From: Lineus longissimus | Lineage: Eukaryota; Nemertea; Pilidiophora; Heteronemertea; Lineidae | Direction of reading: 5' to 3' | NCBI RefSeq assembly: GCF_910592395.1 | Contig: NC_088321.1 | Coordinates: 6,944,001 to 7,008,000, forward strand | Length of the DNA: 64,000 nucleotides | Shown: positions 1-11,767 of the stretch, piece after piece | Layout: every line of letters starts with the position of its first letter | Numbering within the stretch: the first letter of the stretch is position 1 | Program-made: the position numbers and the translations under genes | Notes under the pieces: generated by a model | Databases searched by the model: none | What the model was told of the DNA's origin: nothing | What the model saw: only the letters and a program-made list of their open reading frames with translations

Positions 1-226
1 TTCATGCACTCTCGCTCGCAGGAAGTAGGTCGAATGGCGACAAATTTTGTTTTGAAAGTAGAGTTTGACCAGAAGTATCCAGAAATGCAAAATTGAAGTC
101 TCTAGGTCTTACGGTTACAAAATGTGCACCATGGGTTTAACGGACGGATGGATGGATGGATGGACAGACGGACGCCACTGAACAACTTATTTGACAAGCT
201 CGGCTGACTTAGTCAGCTGAGCTAAA
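1..226. repeat. Tail of a dispersed repeat with a (GATG)n microsatellite
   Basis: About 140-165 is a GGATGGATGG microsatellite inside a stretch ending in a short palindrome around CTGACTTAGTCAG. No coding signal is seen. It looks like the end of a dispersed repeat cut by the window edge. Confidence 0.4.
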
Positions 227-984
227 AACACCCTGGGGTAATTCTTTTCTGCGAGTTGCCAGCTGAAATTGGCAAAGCATGGCCAAATGCCCTTGTATTT
301 AGTCATGTATGGCCACACTGATAGGCAGCCTCATAGCAGAGATGTCCTCTTTCATTTCCAATGTCATTTATCGGGTCTAGAAATGGCTAACTAGTCCAAC
401 TCGCAGAAAAGAAAACACCCTGGGGTAATATTCTTTTCTGCGAGTTGCCAGCTGAAATTGGCAAAGCATGGCCAAATGCCCTTGTATTTAGTCATGTATG
501 GCCACACTGATAGGCAGCCTCATAGCAGAGATGTCCTCTTTCATTTCCAATGTCATTTATCGGGTCTAGAAATGGCTAACTAGTCCAACTCGCAGAAAAG
601 AAAACACCCTGGGGTAATATTCTTTTCTGCGAGTTGCCAGCTGAAATTGGCAAAGCATGGCCAAATGCCCTTGTATTTAGTCATGTAAGGCCACACTGGT
701 AGGATGCCTCATATCAGAGATGCCCTCTCTCATTTCCAGTGTCATTTATCGGGTCTAGAAATGGCTAACTAGTCCAACTCGCAGAAAAGAAAACACCCTG
801 GGGTAATATTCTTTTCTGCGAGTTGCCAGCTGAAATTGGCAAAGCATGGCCAAATGCCCTTGTATTTAGTCATGTATGGCCACACTGATAGGCAGCCTCA
901 TAGCAGAGATGTCCTCTTTCATTTCCAATGTCATTTATCGGGTCTAGAAATGGCTAACTAGTCCAACTCGCAGAAAAGAAAACA
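227..984. repeat. Tandem array of four ~189-bp MITE-like units
   Basis: Four near-identical units start near 227, 413, 602 and 792. Each begins with TTCTTTTCTGCGAGTTG and ends with the reverse complement CAACTCGCAGAAAAGAA, so each unit is a small inverted-repeat element and whole elements are repeated head to tail. The third copy is the most diverged. Confidence 0.85.
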
Positions 985-2434
985 CGAATGCCGTGTAAGG
1001 TAAAATCGGGGAAAAGCAACCACCTTTTTCACTATCACCTCGATTAGGCCTACACCTTTAGATGCACTAAAACCTGCAAGGATAGTGTAGAGTGGCATGT
1101 CTTCCAATGATAAAACAATGCCTGTGAACGCATGGTAAGACTGGTGATTAGGGGTTGCTTTTACCCCAAAGCCAAGAGGTAAAAGAAATATGTACATGTA
1201 TTTGAATTATAAATTTGGGAAATATTCAAGAGAATTTACCATGATTTGCTAATTTCAGCCAGGCAACTCGCGGAAAAGAATAACCATGGGGGTTTTCTTT
1301 TCTGCAAGTTGGGCTACTTCAACATTTTTTGGCCATTGATTACCAGTCGTTCATTACCAGTGTCATTGATTGGGTCTAGGAATGTCTAACTTAGTTGCCT
1401 GCTGAAATTAGCAAATTGTGGTAAATCCAACTCGCAACTCGCAGATGTAACTCGCAACTCGCAAATGTAACTCGCAACTCGCATGAAAGTCGCACTCCAT
1501 CTCATCATCATGAAAACTCGAGGCAATTACAAGCACAGTGAATTGTCAGACCTTGGGTATACAATGATACATGTAGGAGATGATATACGAGCCAATACAA
1601 AGTTGTAGGCGTACTCTGTGATGATTGGTCAACAGAGGTGATTTCCAGTCAGAACCCTCAAAACTCAAAAGTACCCAAGCATGTTAAGATTTCAATATCA
1701 CTGGCATACTATTCCCCCAGATGAATAACTATCAAAGTGGATTCTGGACGCGAGGGCCCAAAGCGCCACGTAGCGGCAAAAAAGCGAAGCTGGCGAAACA
1801 TTTATAACGGGTCACCGTCACTTATTATTGGACTTATAGCGCATTTACGGGGTTGCAACTATTTTGCTTTATAGTGTCACCAGGAAAGAAAAGCATGCGA
1901 CCTAACGCCGATCTATTTGTATAAAGTGATAATTGGAAGGTATATAGTAGGAAATATCAATCAAATAATCATTGCATGACGTCTTTTGAGGGCATTTTTG
2001 ATCGTAAAAAATATATGTGTACGTCACCGGAGTATCTGCAATGATAATTTTATCACAGCAGTCTCGCGCAAGTAGAAGTACTTTACCTATTAGTTCTTCA
2101 CTTATTAGTCTCAACGTCTGGCGCAAAGCCAGACGTTTTCCATTACGATTTCACTACGATGTTTGACCAGAAGGAGCAGTGCGCGAGATATGCTAATGAG
2201 CAGACCTCCCTCGCTTGAGTTTCGGAAGAATGTTCCATATCGCGCTAAGCTGACAGGCGTGCATTGGACTGGTACAGGTTGGAACTGAACATTGAATATG
2301 CTGGTGGTGACGCTTTCTGATGAGAAGTTGGTCGTGACTGATGCAGTATCCTTGGACTTGTCCACAGCATCGTTCAATCATTGCTTTCTGAGCTGCCTTG
2401 ATTCTGTACTTACCCAAATACTGACACCAAATGC
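985..2434. other. Non-coding stretch with stray copies of the preceding repeat ends
   Basis: CAACTCGCGGAAAAGAA (1263) and TTCTTTTCTGCAAGTTG (about 1296) form a solo mini-copy of the array unit. About 1425-1495 holds a short CAACTCGCA tandem. About 1520-1760 resembles 2690-2770 and 4150-4290 (shared 'ACAAGCACAGTGA' and 'AGTTGTA.GCGTA'), so it is a dispersed repeat. No gene seen. Confidence 0.45.
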
Positions 2435-2498
2435 CTGTTGACTGTGCTTTAAGAGAGACTGGCGCCATGCCTAGTCTCTCTTAAAGCACAGTCAACAG
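2435..2498. repeat. Perfect 26-bp-arm hairpin
   Basis: Arms 2435-2460 and 2473-2498 are exact reverse complements (starting CTGTTGACTGTGC) around a 12-nt loop. No further terminal-repeat structure is visible. It could be a tiny MITE, a recent inverted duplication or a precursor-like hairpin. Confidence 0.8.
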
Positions 2499-3067
2499 AC
2501 ACCAACCCCCTCAGACTCAGAAACCACAAACGCCCAACCCTTCCTGCTACCTTAATACTTCTGGATGGTTGACAGTGGATTCACAGTGGTATCGACTTAA
2601 ATAAAGAGGTTATTTCTTACAACGAAAATCTATCCACTGAAGAACCAGATGATACCCAGGCATCAAGCCAGATTTTATCACATGAAAAGTAGAGGCAATT
2701 AAATTAAGAGCACCATCGGATGATATGTCACAGCATGGGTTTACAATTGATAATCGAAGTGGATCCAGAAGCTTCTCCCAATTGATAATAAAATGGATTG
2801 TGGATGGTCGCTGGTGGTTATCCAATAGTATCTAATCAAATCAGAGGCGATTCAATAAATGGGGCATTGATCCAATAAAAGAAAACTGTTTTGAATTTAT
2901 CATATACCACAAATATCGTCATAATCACAAGAAACTTAAGGTAAACAGGCAAGTTTTGTCATTTTTGACCCGAATCCCTCATTACCTGAAAACGTCGAAG
3001 AGGACGACGTCACAACCGCATGACATCGTCGTGACTTCGCGACGTGGCTGAATTCAAGGAAGATTAT
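2499..3067. other. Non-coding, dispersed repeat fragment
   Basis: No coding exon seen. About 2690-2770 is similar to pieces at 1520-1700 and 4150-4200, so it belongs to a dispersed family. Confidence 0.3.
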
Positions 3068-3404
3068 AGGGCCGTTTAGACGACAGGCAAAAAGACCGCA
3101 TTCCGATCAGATCCGGATTCGATCCAAAAAGACCGCATTCCGGTCTTTCGTAAAACGCTCGTTTAGACGACGCAGCGCACTCTGTCGAAATTGCGTCGAA
3201 ATCGGCGGGCTTTTCGCTCTCGTCACTTCGTCACTTTTCGATCCGGATGCATCCCGATGCATCCGGATTAAACCTACTCAATCGGTGGTTTTTTAAAAAT
3301 CCGGATTGATCCCGATCTTTTTGCGTTTACACGAGAGAAAGAAAATCCGGATTCGGGTTCGATCGGATCGCATCCGGATTTATTTTTGTCGTCTAAATGG
3401 CCCT
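3068..3404. mobile_element. MITE, ~337 bp, TIR AGGGCCGTTTAGACGAC
   Basis: Left end AGGGCCGTTTAGACGAC and right end GTCGTCTAAATGGCCCT are inverted copies. The inside is full of ATCCGGAT and GATCCGGATT palindromes. There is no coding capacity. Flanks suggest a TA-type duplication, which is not certain. Confidence 0.7.
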
Positions 3405-3948
3405 AATGAAAATGACGTAATAGTCGATGTTCTTTCAACAGTCAGAGTCTGGATTGCACGAGAATTAATGATCTCGAGCATTCTCGTGCAATAAAATATT
3501 TTCATTGAACGTTTGTACTGCACGCTCACGTTTCATGCATCTTTAGCACATTTCTCTCAAAACAAAGTCTGCAAAGTTATGAAGAGCAGTGAGGTTTGTG
3601 TTGTCTTATAAAAGCCGGTCCATGGAACACTGTCCGTAATTTAGGTTGCATTTGAATGCATTTTTGGGAGGTTTTCATGGTCTTGTCTGAGCACATTTTC
3701 TGAGTGATAAGTGGTTAATTAACCAGACCATGATTTAATGCAAACCTCATCATTACCAAGTTATTTATGGCTTAACATGGGTATATATGTCATACATATG
3801 TCATGACTTTTTCGAGAACGAGATTCACGAGCAAAGGCTATATAAAAAACCTCATTCAAAGGCCAAGGCAAAACAGTAATCACCACAGTTAGAGCTCATG
3901 TCTATGTGGAAACCTCATCACACGCCAGAAATTAACAGGCGATTAATT
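3405..3948. other. Non-coding stretch with degenerate repeat
   Basis: No gene seen. Phrases such as 'ATGGAAACCTCAT' around 3730-3930 match the degenerate minisatellite at 11.4-11.77 kb, so a related family is present. Confidence 0.35.
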
Positions 3949-4444
3949 GACTTCCGGTGGCCCACATTGTTGCACATGATACTCCAAGTGGCCATTAAAA
4001 TGAATTTTGGATGGTTGCCATTGGGTAACGAAGGAGTATGGAATCAAGTAAGAAGTGATCCCTATAACGGTAATTTATCCACTTGATCATTAATGCACAC
4101 ATGATATCATTCAAGCTGTATTTTATCTCAAATATGGTAACTAGAGGCGATTACAAGCACAGTGATATGTCACACCATAACAACAATAAAAGTGGATATA
4201 TGAACCATTTTTAAAGTTGTATGCGTATTGCGCGATGGATGAGTCTTGAACAAAGGTGATTTTCAGTAAAAACAGTCAAAAGTCAGATGTGGGCACATTG
4301 ACTTCCAGTGGCTCACACTGGTGTACTGATACTCCCAGTGGCCATTAAAATGGATTTTGGATGGTTGCCATTGGGTAACGAAGGAGTATGGAATCAAGTA
4401 AGAAGTGATACCCTATAACGGAAATTTATCCACTTGATCATTAA
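3949..4444. repeat. Direct duplication of a ~140-bp block
   Basis: 3949-4093 and 4310-4444 are near-identical (GACTTCC.GTGGC... to CCACTTGATCATTAA), separated by about 215 bp of another dispersed repeat. No function is recognised. Confidence 0.75.
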
Positions 4445-5297
4445 GGTCTCACTATCCGGTGAGGAGGCCAGGCCTATACCTGCCTCCAAAAATGATGCGA
4501 CGTCATTTCATTCATACCCCTGTTCCAACGGCTATAGACTTGGCAGTACCTTACTCTCACACAAACCTATACATTTCTAAATAGCTTGTCTCTTGTAGAA
4601 TACATCTGGCCAAGTTTCAACGTCGTCTAGACATACAGTCATGCATAGACTGATGCAGCACAATGCATGAGAGTGAGACACCTTGTATGTTAACGCAAAT
4701 TTGAAAAAATTCACCTTTATGCCTTATAACTTCAAGATTATATATAATTAACAAGGATGGTGAAAACAAATTTCATACACCTCTACTCACCACCGTGAGA
4801 AAGCCAACTGACGACTACTTCAATATTTTATACAAAAATAGGCTGTCGTTGCGGCTTTTGTTTGAGTTTTTTGCCCTCGAAATTTTACCTTGAGAACATG
4901 TTCAATCTCACAGGAACCAGTCGATGTCAACATCCTGCTGAGCTATAAATAGCATGCGGGGCCTGCTCACCGCATAAGTGCACACAAGAAACTGGTATTT
5001 TCCTCAAATAATCGTCAGAGCTACCCCTTTACAAAAGCCACATCGGACATTTACATTTGAACAAGTAGCAATGGGGATAGAGTAGGCTCATCTGCATCCA
5101 TGGTAATCCCTCGAGAATGATTTGGGAATGCCATTACCACCGGCAGATAGCCAAATGCATCTAGATTTTTTATTTGATGTGAAAACATGGGGTCATCTCG
5201 GCTTTAGTTTTTCGCTATATGGCCTAGAATTCGGACGAGCATAATTGACACTCGCACAAATACGCCCAACTTCGTGCGGCAGATGGAAGGTATCTTA
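4445..5297. other. Unassigned non-coding stretch
   Basis: No convincing exon, RNA gene or terminal repeats seen. Confidence 0.3.
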
Positions 5298-6177
5298 TGC
5301 TGAGTTCACACCTAATGCGTATTTAAACCGAATTCCGTAGTGCGCACTCCGGAATTCGGACTAGTTAGTGCGGGATAAAAATGATGAGTTCACACTGGGT
5401 TAATTCGAATCTCAATCCGCACTAACTGCGTTCAGACACAATCCGGACTAGATCGCGGCCATCGCCATCATGTTGTTCAGCCCCGGGCCGATCAAACATT
5501 GTATCCACGATGTGGCGAGGATTGTGGATCGGTCGGGTCCCGAGGACTTCATCCAAAAGTTCTTCGTCCCCAAAGCCGTTCCGTCCTGAGGTACCTGATC
5601 GACCCAAGTTGTTACGGGCCTTGACCCAATCTCCCTTCATTGATTTTAGTTTGTTACGACACTGGTCAGTCGTACGATCGTAGCCTTCTAGTTTCAGAAG
5701 CTCAGCGATCCGGCTGTATACATGGGAATTGCGGTGATTCCCCTGCAATTGGCCCTCAATATCTTCATCTCTCCATATCCTTAATAAGGCCAGTCGCTCA
5801 TCGCGTGACCAAGCAGGACTTCTTTGTAGATTGGCAGCCATTTCGTACAATAAAACAACAATGAAAATCACTTGGAAAAATGCAGGAATGACAGCGTAAT
5901 AAACACATATGCATGACAGAATAAAACGGAAGGAAGTAGGCCAATAACCACTGCGCATGGGTGAACAGGTAGCGACTGCGCTGATCCGAATTAAACTGTT
6001 CACACTGCCAATGTTAATGCGGAATAAGCTGGTGCGCACCAGCTAGCACGGATTAAGAACCGTACTTGTTAATTCGCATTCAATCCGGACTAACTGGCTT
6101 CTAGTGTGACCTCTTATTTCGAATTAAGGCTTTAGCACGCCTTTAGTGCGGAATAAAACGCTAGTGTGAACACGGCA
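5298..6177. mobile_element. Non-autonomous PIF/Harbinger-like element (880 bp)
   Basis: Left end TGCTGAGTTCACAC and right end GTGTGAACACGGCA are inverted repeats. Both are flanked by TTA (5295-5297 and 6178-6180), the 3-bp TWA-type duplication typical of PIF/Harbinger. Subterminal repeats of 'CGCACTAA' and 'TTCGGACTA' type occur at both ends. It carries only the Myb-like gene, with no transposase. Confidence 0.75.
5422..5841 (-). CDS. Harbinger accessory Myb/SANT-like (trihelix) DNA-binding protein, 139 aa
   Basis: Reading starts at the Met at 5841 (MAANLQRSPAWSRDERLALL) and stops at 5422. The open frame extends further upstream, but that part is not conserved-looking. Residues about 10-80 fit a Myb_DNA-bind_4/trihelix fold: Trp in the first helix (PAWSRDE), an 'IAELLKLEGYDRTTDQCRNKLK' style second and third helix, then a basic tail. 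In autonomous PIF/Harbinger elements such a protein binds DNA and escorts the transposase to the nucleus. Here it is the only gene in an 880-bp element and the C-terminus is short, so it is probably a leftover and not a working partner. The stop lies inside the subterminal repeats. Confidence 0.6.
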   Translation of the reverse strand: MAANLQRSPAWSRDERLALLRIWRDEDIEGQLQGNHRNSHVYSRIAELLKLEGYDRTTDQCRNKLKSMKGDWVKARNNLGRSGTSGRNGFGDEELLDEVLGTRPIHNPRHIVDTMFDRPGAEQHDGDGRDLVRIVSERS

Positions 6178-6472
6178 TTAGATATTGAGACCAAACTAGG
6201 GATTAAGACCCGCTTCAAATGGCACAGATTCTAGACTCATAAAATCGCCAAAGATCCATCTGCACATGGAAACTAAGACCAGGGCCCGGTTGCACAAAAG
6301 TAAATAATAGTCAAAAATCACTGTTAGTTTATTTTGGCGTTAACTTAACTCCAAAAAGTGAATTTGGGTTGCAAGAAAGAAAATAATTAAGAAGTAGCGT
6401 TAAGTTAACGCTAACTTTAACTGACCTCCTAACCCCAAGATAAATCCCTATTTTGGAGTTAGCTGAAACAAA

Positions 6473-6815
6473 ATGGCGGACAACCAGGCCCTGTTTGTGG
6501 CTTTCCAGCCATTTTTTCCAGCTCCACGGCATTTTAGACAAAGAATCAACCACTTGGAGTTCTTCAATGACAATAAACTTTTTAAAAGATAACGTTTTTG
6601 CAGAGAAACCATTGTTTTGATAGTTGAATTGCTCAGGGAGGTCATTGAAAGTGCGACCGACAGAAGCCATGCAATTTCGCCTGAGGTGCAAGTCTTGATT
6701 GCTCTCCGTTATTTTGCATCTGGAGCTTTCTTTGAAATTATTGGGGACACTTTCGGTGTAGACAAAGCTAGTGTAAGTCGTGTGGTGCACAGGGTGGCTG
6801 GCCTGTTAAATCCAC
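6473..6815 (+). pseudogene. HARBI1-type transposase, N-terminal fragment
   Basis: Starts at ATG 6473 (MADNQALFVAFQPFFPAPRH). An in-frame TAA at 6590-6592 interrupts it in 'LFKR*RFCRETIV', where family members usually have an aromatic residue. After the stop the helix-turn-helix region is well preserved (residues about 40-113, with 'LIALRYFASGAFFEIIGDTF' and 'VDKASVSRVVHRV'). At about 6815 the sequence passes into the opposite-strand Myb gene, so the DDE catalytic domain is absent. It is clearly homologous to the gene at 15,895 but diverged. Confidence 0.8.
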
Positions 6816-7212
6816 CAGTGATGCCTCTGAATGCTGCATCTTTTTCAAATTTGTCTATGATATTCTGCAGTGTAGGGTCGGCCTGTGGCATCTTTCCCCC
6901 TCCTCCAGTCCCTCTTTGGTGTTTTTGCTGCACGAAATGGATCTCTTTCGCCTTTGAAAGCTGCTGGTTCCATTTTACCCTGCAGTTATTCCCGGTCCTT
7001 GTGGCCACTCCCAAGGAACTAACCTTTAGGGCAATTTCATCCCATTTGTTTTTTTTCATTTTGTTTTTCACATCTGACGAAAACTTTTATCGCAAGATCC
7101 CAAGTTCATTTGTTACAGGATCAACTAAAACTTGGGCTTCTGAGTGCGAAAAATTCGGTTTTCTCTCCCTTTTTTGCTTTTGAGATGAATGATTCCCTAT
7201 GGGGGCAGCCAT
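6816..7212 (-). pseudogene. Harbinger accessory Myb/SANT-like protein with in-frame stop
   Basis: Reading from MAAPIGNHSSQKQKRERKPN (7212) the frame shows the zeste/Myb_DNA-bind_5 pattern: 'RKPNFSHSEAQVLVDPV', then 'NKWDEIALKVSSLG', 'RTGNNCRVKWNQQLSKAK' and a 'GTGGGGK' linker. A TAA at 7087-7089 interrupts it in 'GILR*KFSS' with the same frame continuing on both sides, so a single point change broke it. The C-terminus is lost at the deletion junction. It should have been the DNA-binding partner of the transposase. Confidence 0.7.
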
Positions 7213-7434
7213 CTTGCATGTCTTGCTTTCGATAGGAGGACCAAATGCATTATGGGAAATGTCCCTAGCATCTAACATTGGTTTACTTAAAAGTAGCGTT
7301 AGTTAACATTGGGCCTAACATTGATTTGTGCAACTCAATTTTAGCGTTATGTTAGCTAACGCAAAGTTAGGGACTTAACATAAAATGATAAACTAACTTA
7401 CTTTTATCACCATAACTTTTGTGCAACCGGGCCC

Positions 7435-9868
7435 AGGGCGTCAAAGTAAATAGTATTGGACCCATTCATGAACATGGAAATAGCCTGCATCTTAAGAACA
7501 ACATTTCTCGGGGGGGGGGGGGGGGGTCAAAACAGACCCCGTCCCCACTGTGTAGTACCACCTGTAGTATACCTCTCATTAGCCATTGGTAATCAGGTCG
7601 GGATTGTACCCTCCCAAAAACTAGAGCTGGCTACTGCCAGCGAACTCTCTGCCGAATTAATATCTGGGGGTACCTGCTATGTTGACAGGAAGTTTTTGGG
7701 GCATGGTTTTGAGGGAGGTACGTGCACTTATGTACATTTGGGATAGGTGATGACCACAAAATGAGTCCAAGATGAAGATGTTTATCGAAAATGTCTATCG
7801 AAAATAGTCCAGCTAGCACTCAGTGCTGCAACGATTTAGCAGGTCACAAAAATCTAGTTTTCTGGGCGGGCGAAAGTACAATATCCGAACAAAACACAAC
7901 ATATAAAGGCTATTTTATCAAAAGCACAGTCTAGGCATAAAGAATATTTTGTACAGACTATTTTCATGCGAAATGTTCCGAGTATCGCGGACATTGACTA
8001 AATGGACCTACGAACTGGCGCTACACAAGATAACTGGGTAGTTTCACCCATGCTTTTTTGCCCTATTTTGGTAACAGTTTCTCCCTTAAATTCGTACACC
8101 ATTGGTCGTTTCATCAATTCATCTTCATTTTACCAACTTTACGGCATATTCCTTGGGCATATTCAACCAAACCTGCATGGCTAAACAATTAATCTACTGA
8201 GGGCGAAACAACCACGCTGCAACGGCATTAGAGCGAAACTAAATCGCTGAGGGCGAAACAACCACGCTACAACGGTATGAGGCCGAAACGATCGTGAAGT
8301 ATGTACATGTGCGAAACTAAAAATAGCATTTTTTTAATTACTACGCGGTACGAAGATTTATATTCAGATTTTTATTTTTCGAAAGTCCGTAAATTCTGGG
8401 TAACACAGATGGACGCCGATTCAGAGTTATTAATATTCAGCATGCAATACAGTTAATAATATACGCCAGTGGAACTTGTGAAGTGAACACTCTGGGGAAC
8501 TACATGATGGAGGTGCGCTGTTCGGTCCGGCACAATGTTTACGACTTCACAGACTAACAGACGTCATTCCATACCACCATATAAACTCTCTGCTACAGGC
8601 AGAGAGTTAACTAGTTTTTTTTATAGATGTACTTATCTAGTTCCCCTAATTAAACCTTTGAGAAAGCAAACATTTTCATTCATTGGTATACACACAACTG
8701 TATTGTTTAGAAAGGGGAATTTCAGGTCTAAAATTGCCCACCTGCAGCTGATAATCCCAAAATATCTCAGCAATCAGCTTACCGAAGGCAATGAACAGAT
8801 TCATTATTCTATGCTTAACAAAAAAATAAAAAGAAATGAGCGCACAGAAGACAAACGTGTACTTACCATGTACAACCATGTACAGGCTCAAGTGTGATTT
8901 GAGAAATATTCAGCAAGTCTAGTATAATCCAAAATTACTCAATGTGGCTTATTGGTGATCTGGAAATAGAAGAGTTATGGATATTATAGATTTTTCAGCT
9001 CAAATTTTGCCAGTCAGCTTGAAGGCCATAAAGCTTTAAGGGTCATGCATAAAATGTGACAAGAGATAGACAAAATGATTGCTGTTTGTTTCTTAGCATT
9101 CCTAAAGGGCTTTTCATGGATTTTGAGCCCTTACAAACTGTAGCATAGTAAACATGGTAAGGGAGCCGTGTGGGTCATGGGCCGGGGGGGGGGGGGGGGG
9201 GTGATCTTGTAGTGACAACTTTTAAACTTGCAATTTGTCCATTTTACAAACAACTGGTTCTGTGGTTGAATTTACAGCAGCCATTTGCCTGTGTTGTTGT
9301 TCTGACTACAGCCACTGTTTATTCCCACAGGATATCGTTGGGAATAGCAGTACAAGGGTTAGGTCTAGTGAGAGGCATCAAAACACCTATTCCCTTGGTT
9401 TAAGCCGAGACCAGGGGATGTATTATCGCTTCACGAACACTTATTCAAAATGGGAAAGATTTTTTAACGGCGGCTGCTGTGAAGAGATAAGTTACAAGAA
9501 GCACAAAGTAGCTTGCTACCGTTAACAGAGGAAAACTTTGTTTATTTTACAAATATTAGACTCGGCGGTGGGAGAACGCCAGATTTCTTGTAACGTTTCC
9601 TTTAAGGGAATTCTGGCGTTCATTGTCAAAACAAATTTAATTTGCATATGACTTGACCGAAGCAATGCATAGTGGCCCATCGGAACGACACAAGTTTATA
9701 GTAAATGATAAATGTTTACTGGACGAGTACAGAATGAGGATAATGATAACAAAAGAAACAAGAACGTTAAAGATCGTCATAAAATTCGATAAAGATCTTC
9801 TTAAAATTCGATAAAAGATCTTCTTAAAATATCGCTAAAGATCTTCATAAAATCTCTGCGAGTAGAAT
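7435..9868. other. Non-coding, with poly(G) tracts and small tandem repeats
   Basis: Runs of 17 G at 7510-7526 and 18 G at 9184-9201. About 8195-8295 repeats 'GAGGGCGAAACAACCACGCT' twice. About 9775-9855 repeats a 'AAAGATCTTCATAAAAT' unit about four times. No coding exon is convincing. Confidence 0.4.
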
Positions 9869-9881
9869 CAATTTGGAGCTT

Positions 9882-11056
9882 CATTGGGTGATATCAAAGT
9901 TGGTTTTGGTTTTAGTGTAGGGTGTTAGTGTCAGTTTTATTCTTAATTTCTACCCCTAAAAACCTATGTCTGAACACGAGGTTTTAGTTTAACACCAACA
10001 CCTGGTTTATCTAAACACCTAAAACCTGGGCTGACACTAAGAAGATGTTTTATGCTGCAGGTAAAACTAACACCAAGATGGACAGCGATAAAACCTTGGA
10101 AAAACCAAACATGCATGTTGTTGTCGTTGTTACTGTTGTTTCCCTATAGTAACCGCTTCCATTGCTGTTCGTCGAACGAAATTTGGTGGTCAATTTGGAG
10201 CTTCATTGGGTGATTTCAAAATTGGTTTTGGTTTTAGTGTAAGGTGTTAGTGTCAGTTTTATTCTTAATTTCTACCCCTAAAAACCTATGTCTGAACACG
10301 AGGTTTTAGTTTAACACCAACACCTGGTTTTATCTAAACACCAAAAACCTGGGCTGAAACTAAGAAGATGTTTTATGCTGCAGGTAAAACTAACACCAAG
10401 ATGGACAGCGATAAAACCTTGGAAAAACCAAACATGCATCTTGTCGTCGTTGTTACTGTTGTTTCCCTATAGTAACCGCTTCAATTGCTGTTCGTCGAAC
10501 GAAATTTGGTGGTCTTCTTTCACGTCCATCATCATTCCATGCAGCGTTCAAAATACATGCAACTACTTCTTGAAATGGTAGGAATAACAGGATTTTTTCC
10601 CTTCTTAACACCAACACCAACTTTGAAATCCACTCGGTGTTAATGCCTAAGGTGTTAGTTATATTGGTAATACAAAATGCACTACAAATCTTCCAAATAT
10701 AACACCGAGCTGGGATTAAGATCAGACCTTGGTGTTCCAGTTGGTTTCAGTGTGAAACTAAAACCTAATTTGAAATAGGATAATGCTCAAACTGAGTGTC
10801 AAAACTAACACCAGAACGGATTTCATTTCTGGTGTTTTGGAGAGTTTTGGTTTAGTCCCTGTGTTAGTTTTTGACACTAAAACCATCCCTTAGTTTTAAG
10901 CTAAAACTGGACATAATGCTAAAACCAACAAACACCGACTTTAAAATAGGATGAAACTAAAACCCACTTCATTTCAATGCTGGTTTAATCAAGAGTTTTA
11001 GTATCCCATTTAGTTTTAATACTAAATCTAAAAAGTGACTTTGAAATCACCCATTG
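9882..11056. mobile_element. Putative TIR element saturated with AACACC/TAAAACC motifs
   Basis: The left end (CATTGGGTGATATCAAAG) is matched inverted at the right (CTTTGAAATCACCCATTGG). The whole interior alternates AACACC/GGTGTT and AAAACC/GGTTTT in both orientations. A 322-bp block is directly duplicated (9869-10,190 and 10,191-10,512). No ORF of interest. It is probably a non-autonomous DNA element, superfamily unknown. Confidence 0.55.
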
Positions 11057-11389
11057 GCGGGGGTGGGTGGGGGGGGGGCTAAAGTATAGTATTCCAGCAA
11101 ACTGTGGCAGCACTGGGACGCTGACTGAGAACTGCCGACTTTCCCGAATGTTCATCATTCAGATAATCCAAGGTTGGATTTGAAATTGCCAGGTCTCTTG
11201 GCAAACACAGCGACCATATTGTGACCTCAGCTCCGGCCTTACTCGGGTATATATATTTGACCTTTCAATGACAAATAGCATCCATGTCTCCTTCTCCGTA
11301 TGATAAGTGGTTATATGTGCATGAATGGGCAATTCCCAGCCCATTGATGACCACTAATCTGGTTCTATCGTTCAGTTGTTATGAAAATG
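11057..11389. other. Unassigned stretch
   Basis: A G-rich tract lies near 11,060-11,080. Nothing else recognised. Confidence 0.3.
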
Positions 11390-11767
11390 TGCTTCTAAAT
11401 ACTCTCGAGGCATGGTCTCATGGAAAAATCATTAACAGGCTGTCATGGCATTATGCAAGCCTCATTCGATACCATTGCTTTATAACGGAAACTACACTCA
11501 CATTGCTTTATGGGAACAACATTCACGAGCGACGGTTTTATACAAATCACATTCACTAGCAATGGTTTTATAGAAACTTCATTTCGCAGGCCATGGTCAT
11601 GGCTGTATTAAAACATTGCCTTATGGAAACTATTCACAGACCATGGCTCTATGGAAACCTCATTTATAGCCCATGGTTAAATGATAACCTCATACACGAA
11701 CCAATTCTTTCTGGAAACCTCATTTTTTTTACAGACCATGGTTTCATGGAAATCTCATCATTTACAC
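11390..11767. repeat. Degenerate ~37-bp minisatellite (ATGGAAACCTCATT... type)
   Basis: About nine to ten irregular copies of a CATGG.TTTATGGAAACCTCATT-like unit. It also has relatives near 3730-3930. Reading frames through it are artefacts. Confidence 0.6.

Larger units (their letters stand above)
6282..7434. mobile_element. Internally deleted Harbinger-type element, TIR GGGCCCGGTTGCACAAAAGT
   Basis: Ends are exact inverted copies of GGGCCCGGTTGCACAAAAGT (6282-6301 and 7415-7434). Subterminal zones are rich in GCGTTAA/TTAACGC motifs. Inside, the start of a HARBI1-type transposase (plus) directly abuts a Myb-like gene (minus) at about 6815, so the transposase catalytic part has been deleted. 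The TIR is shared with the element at 15,681. Confidence 0.8.
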
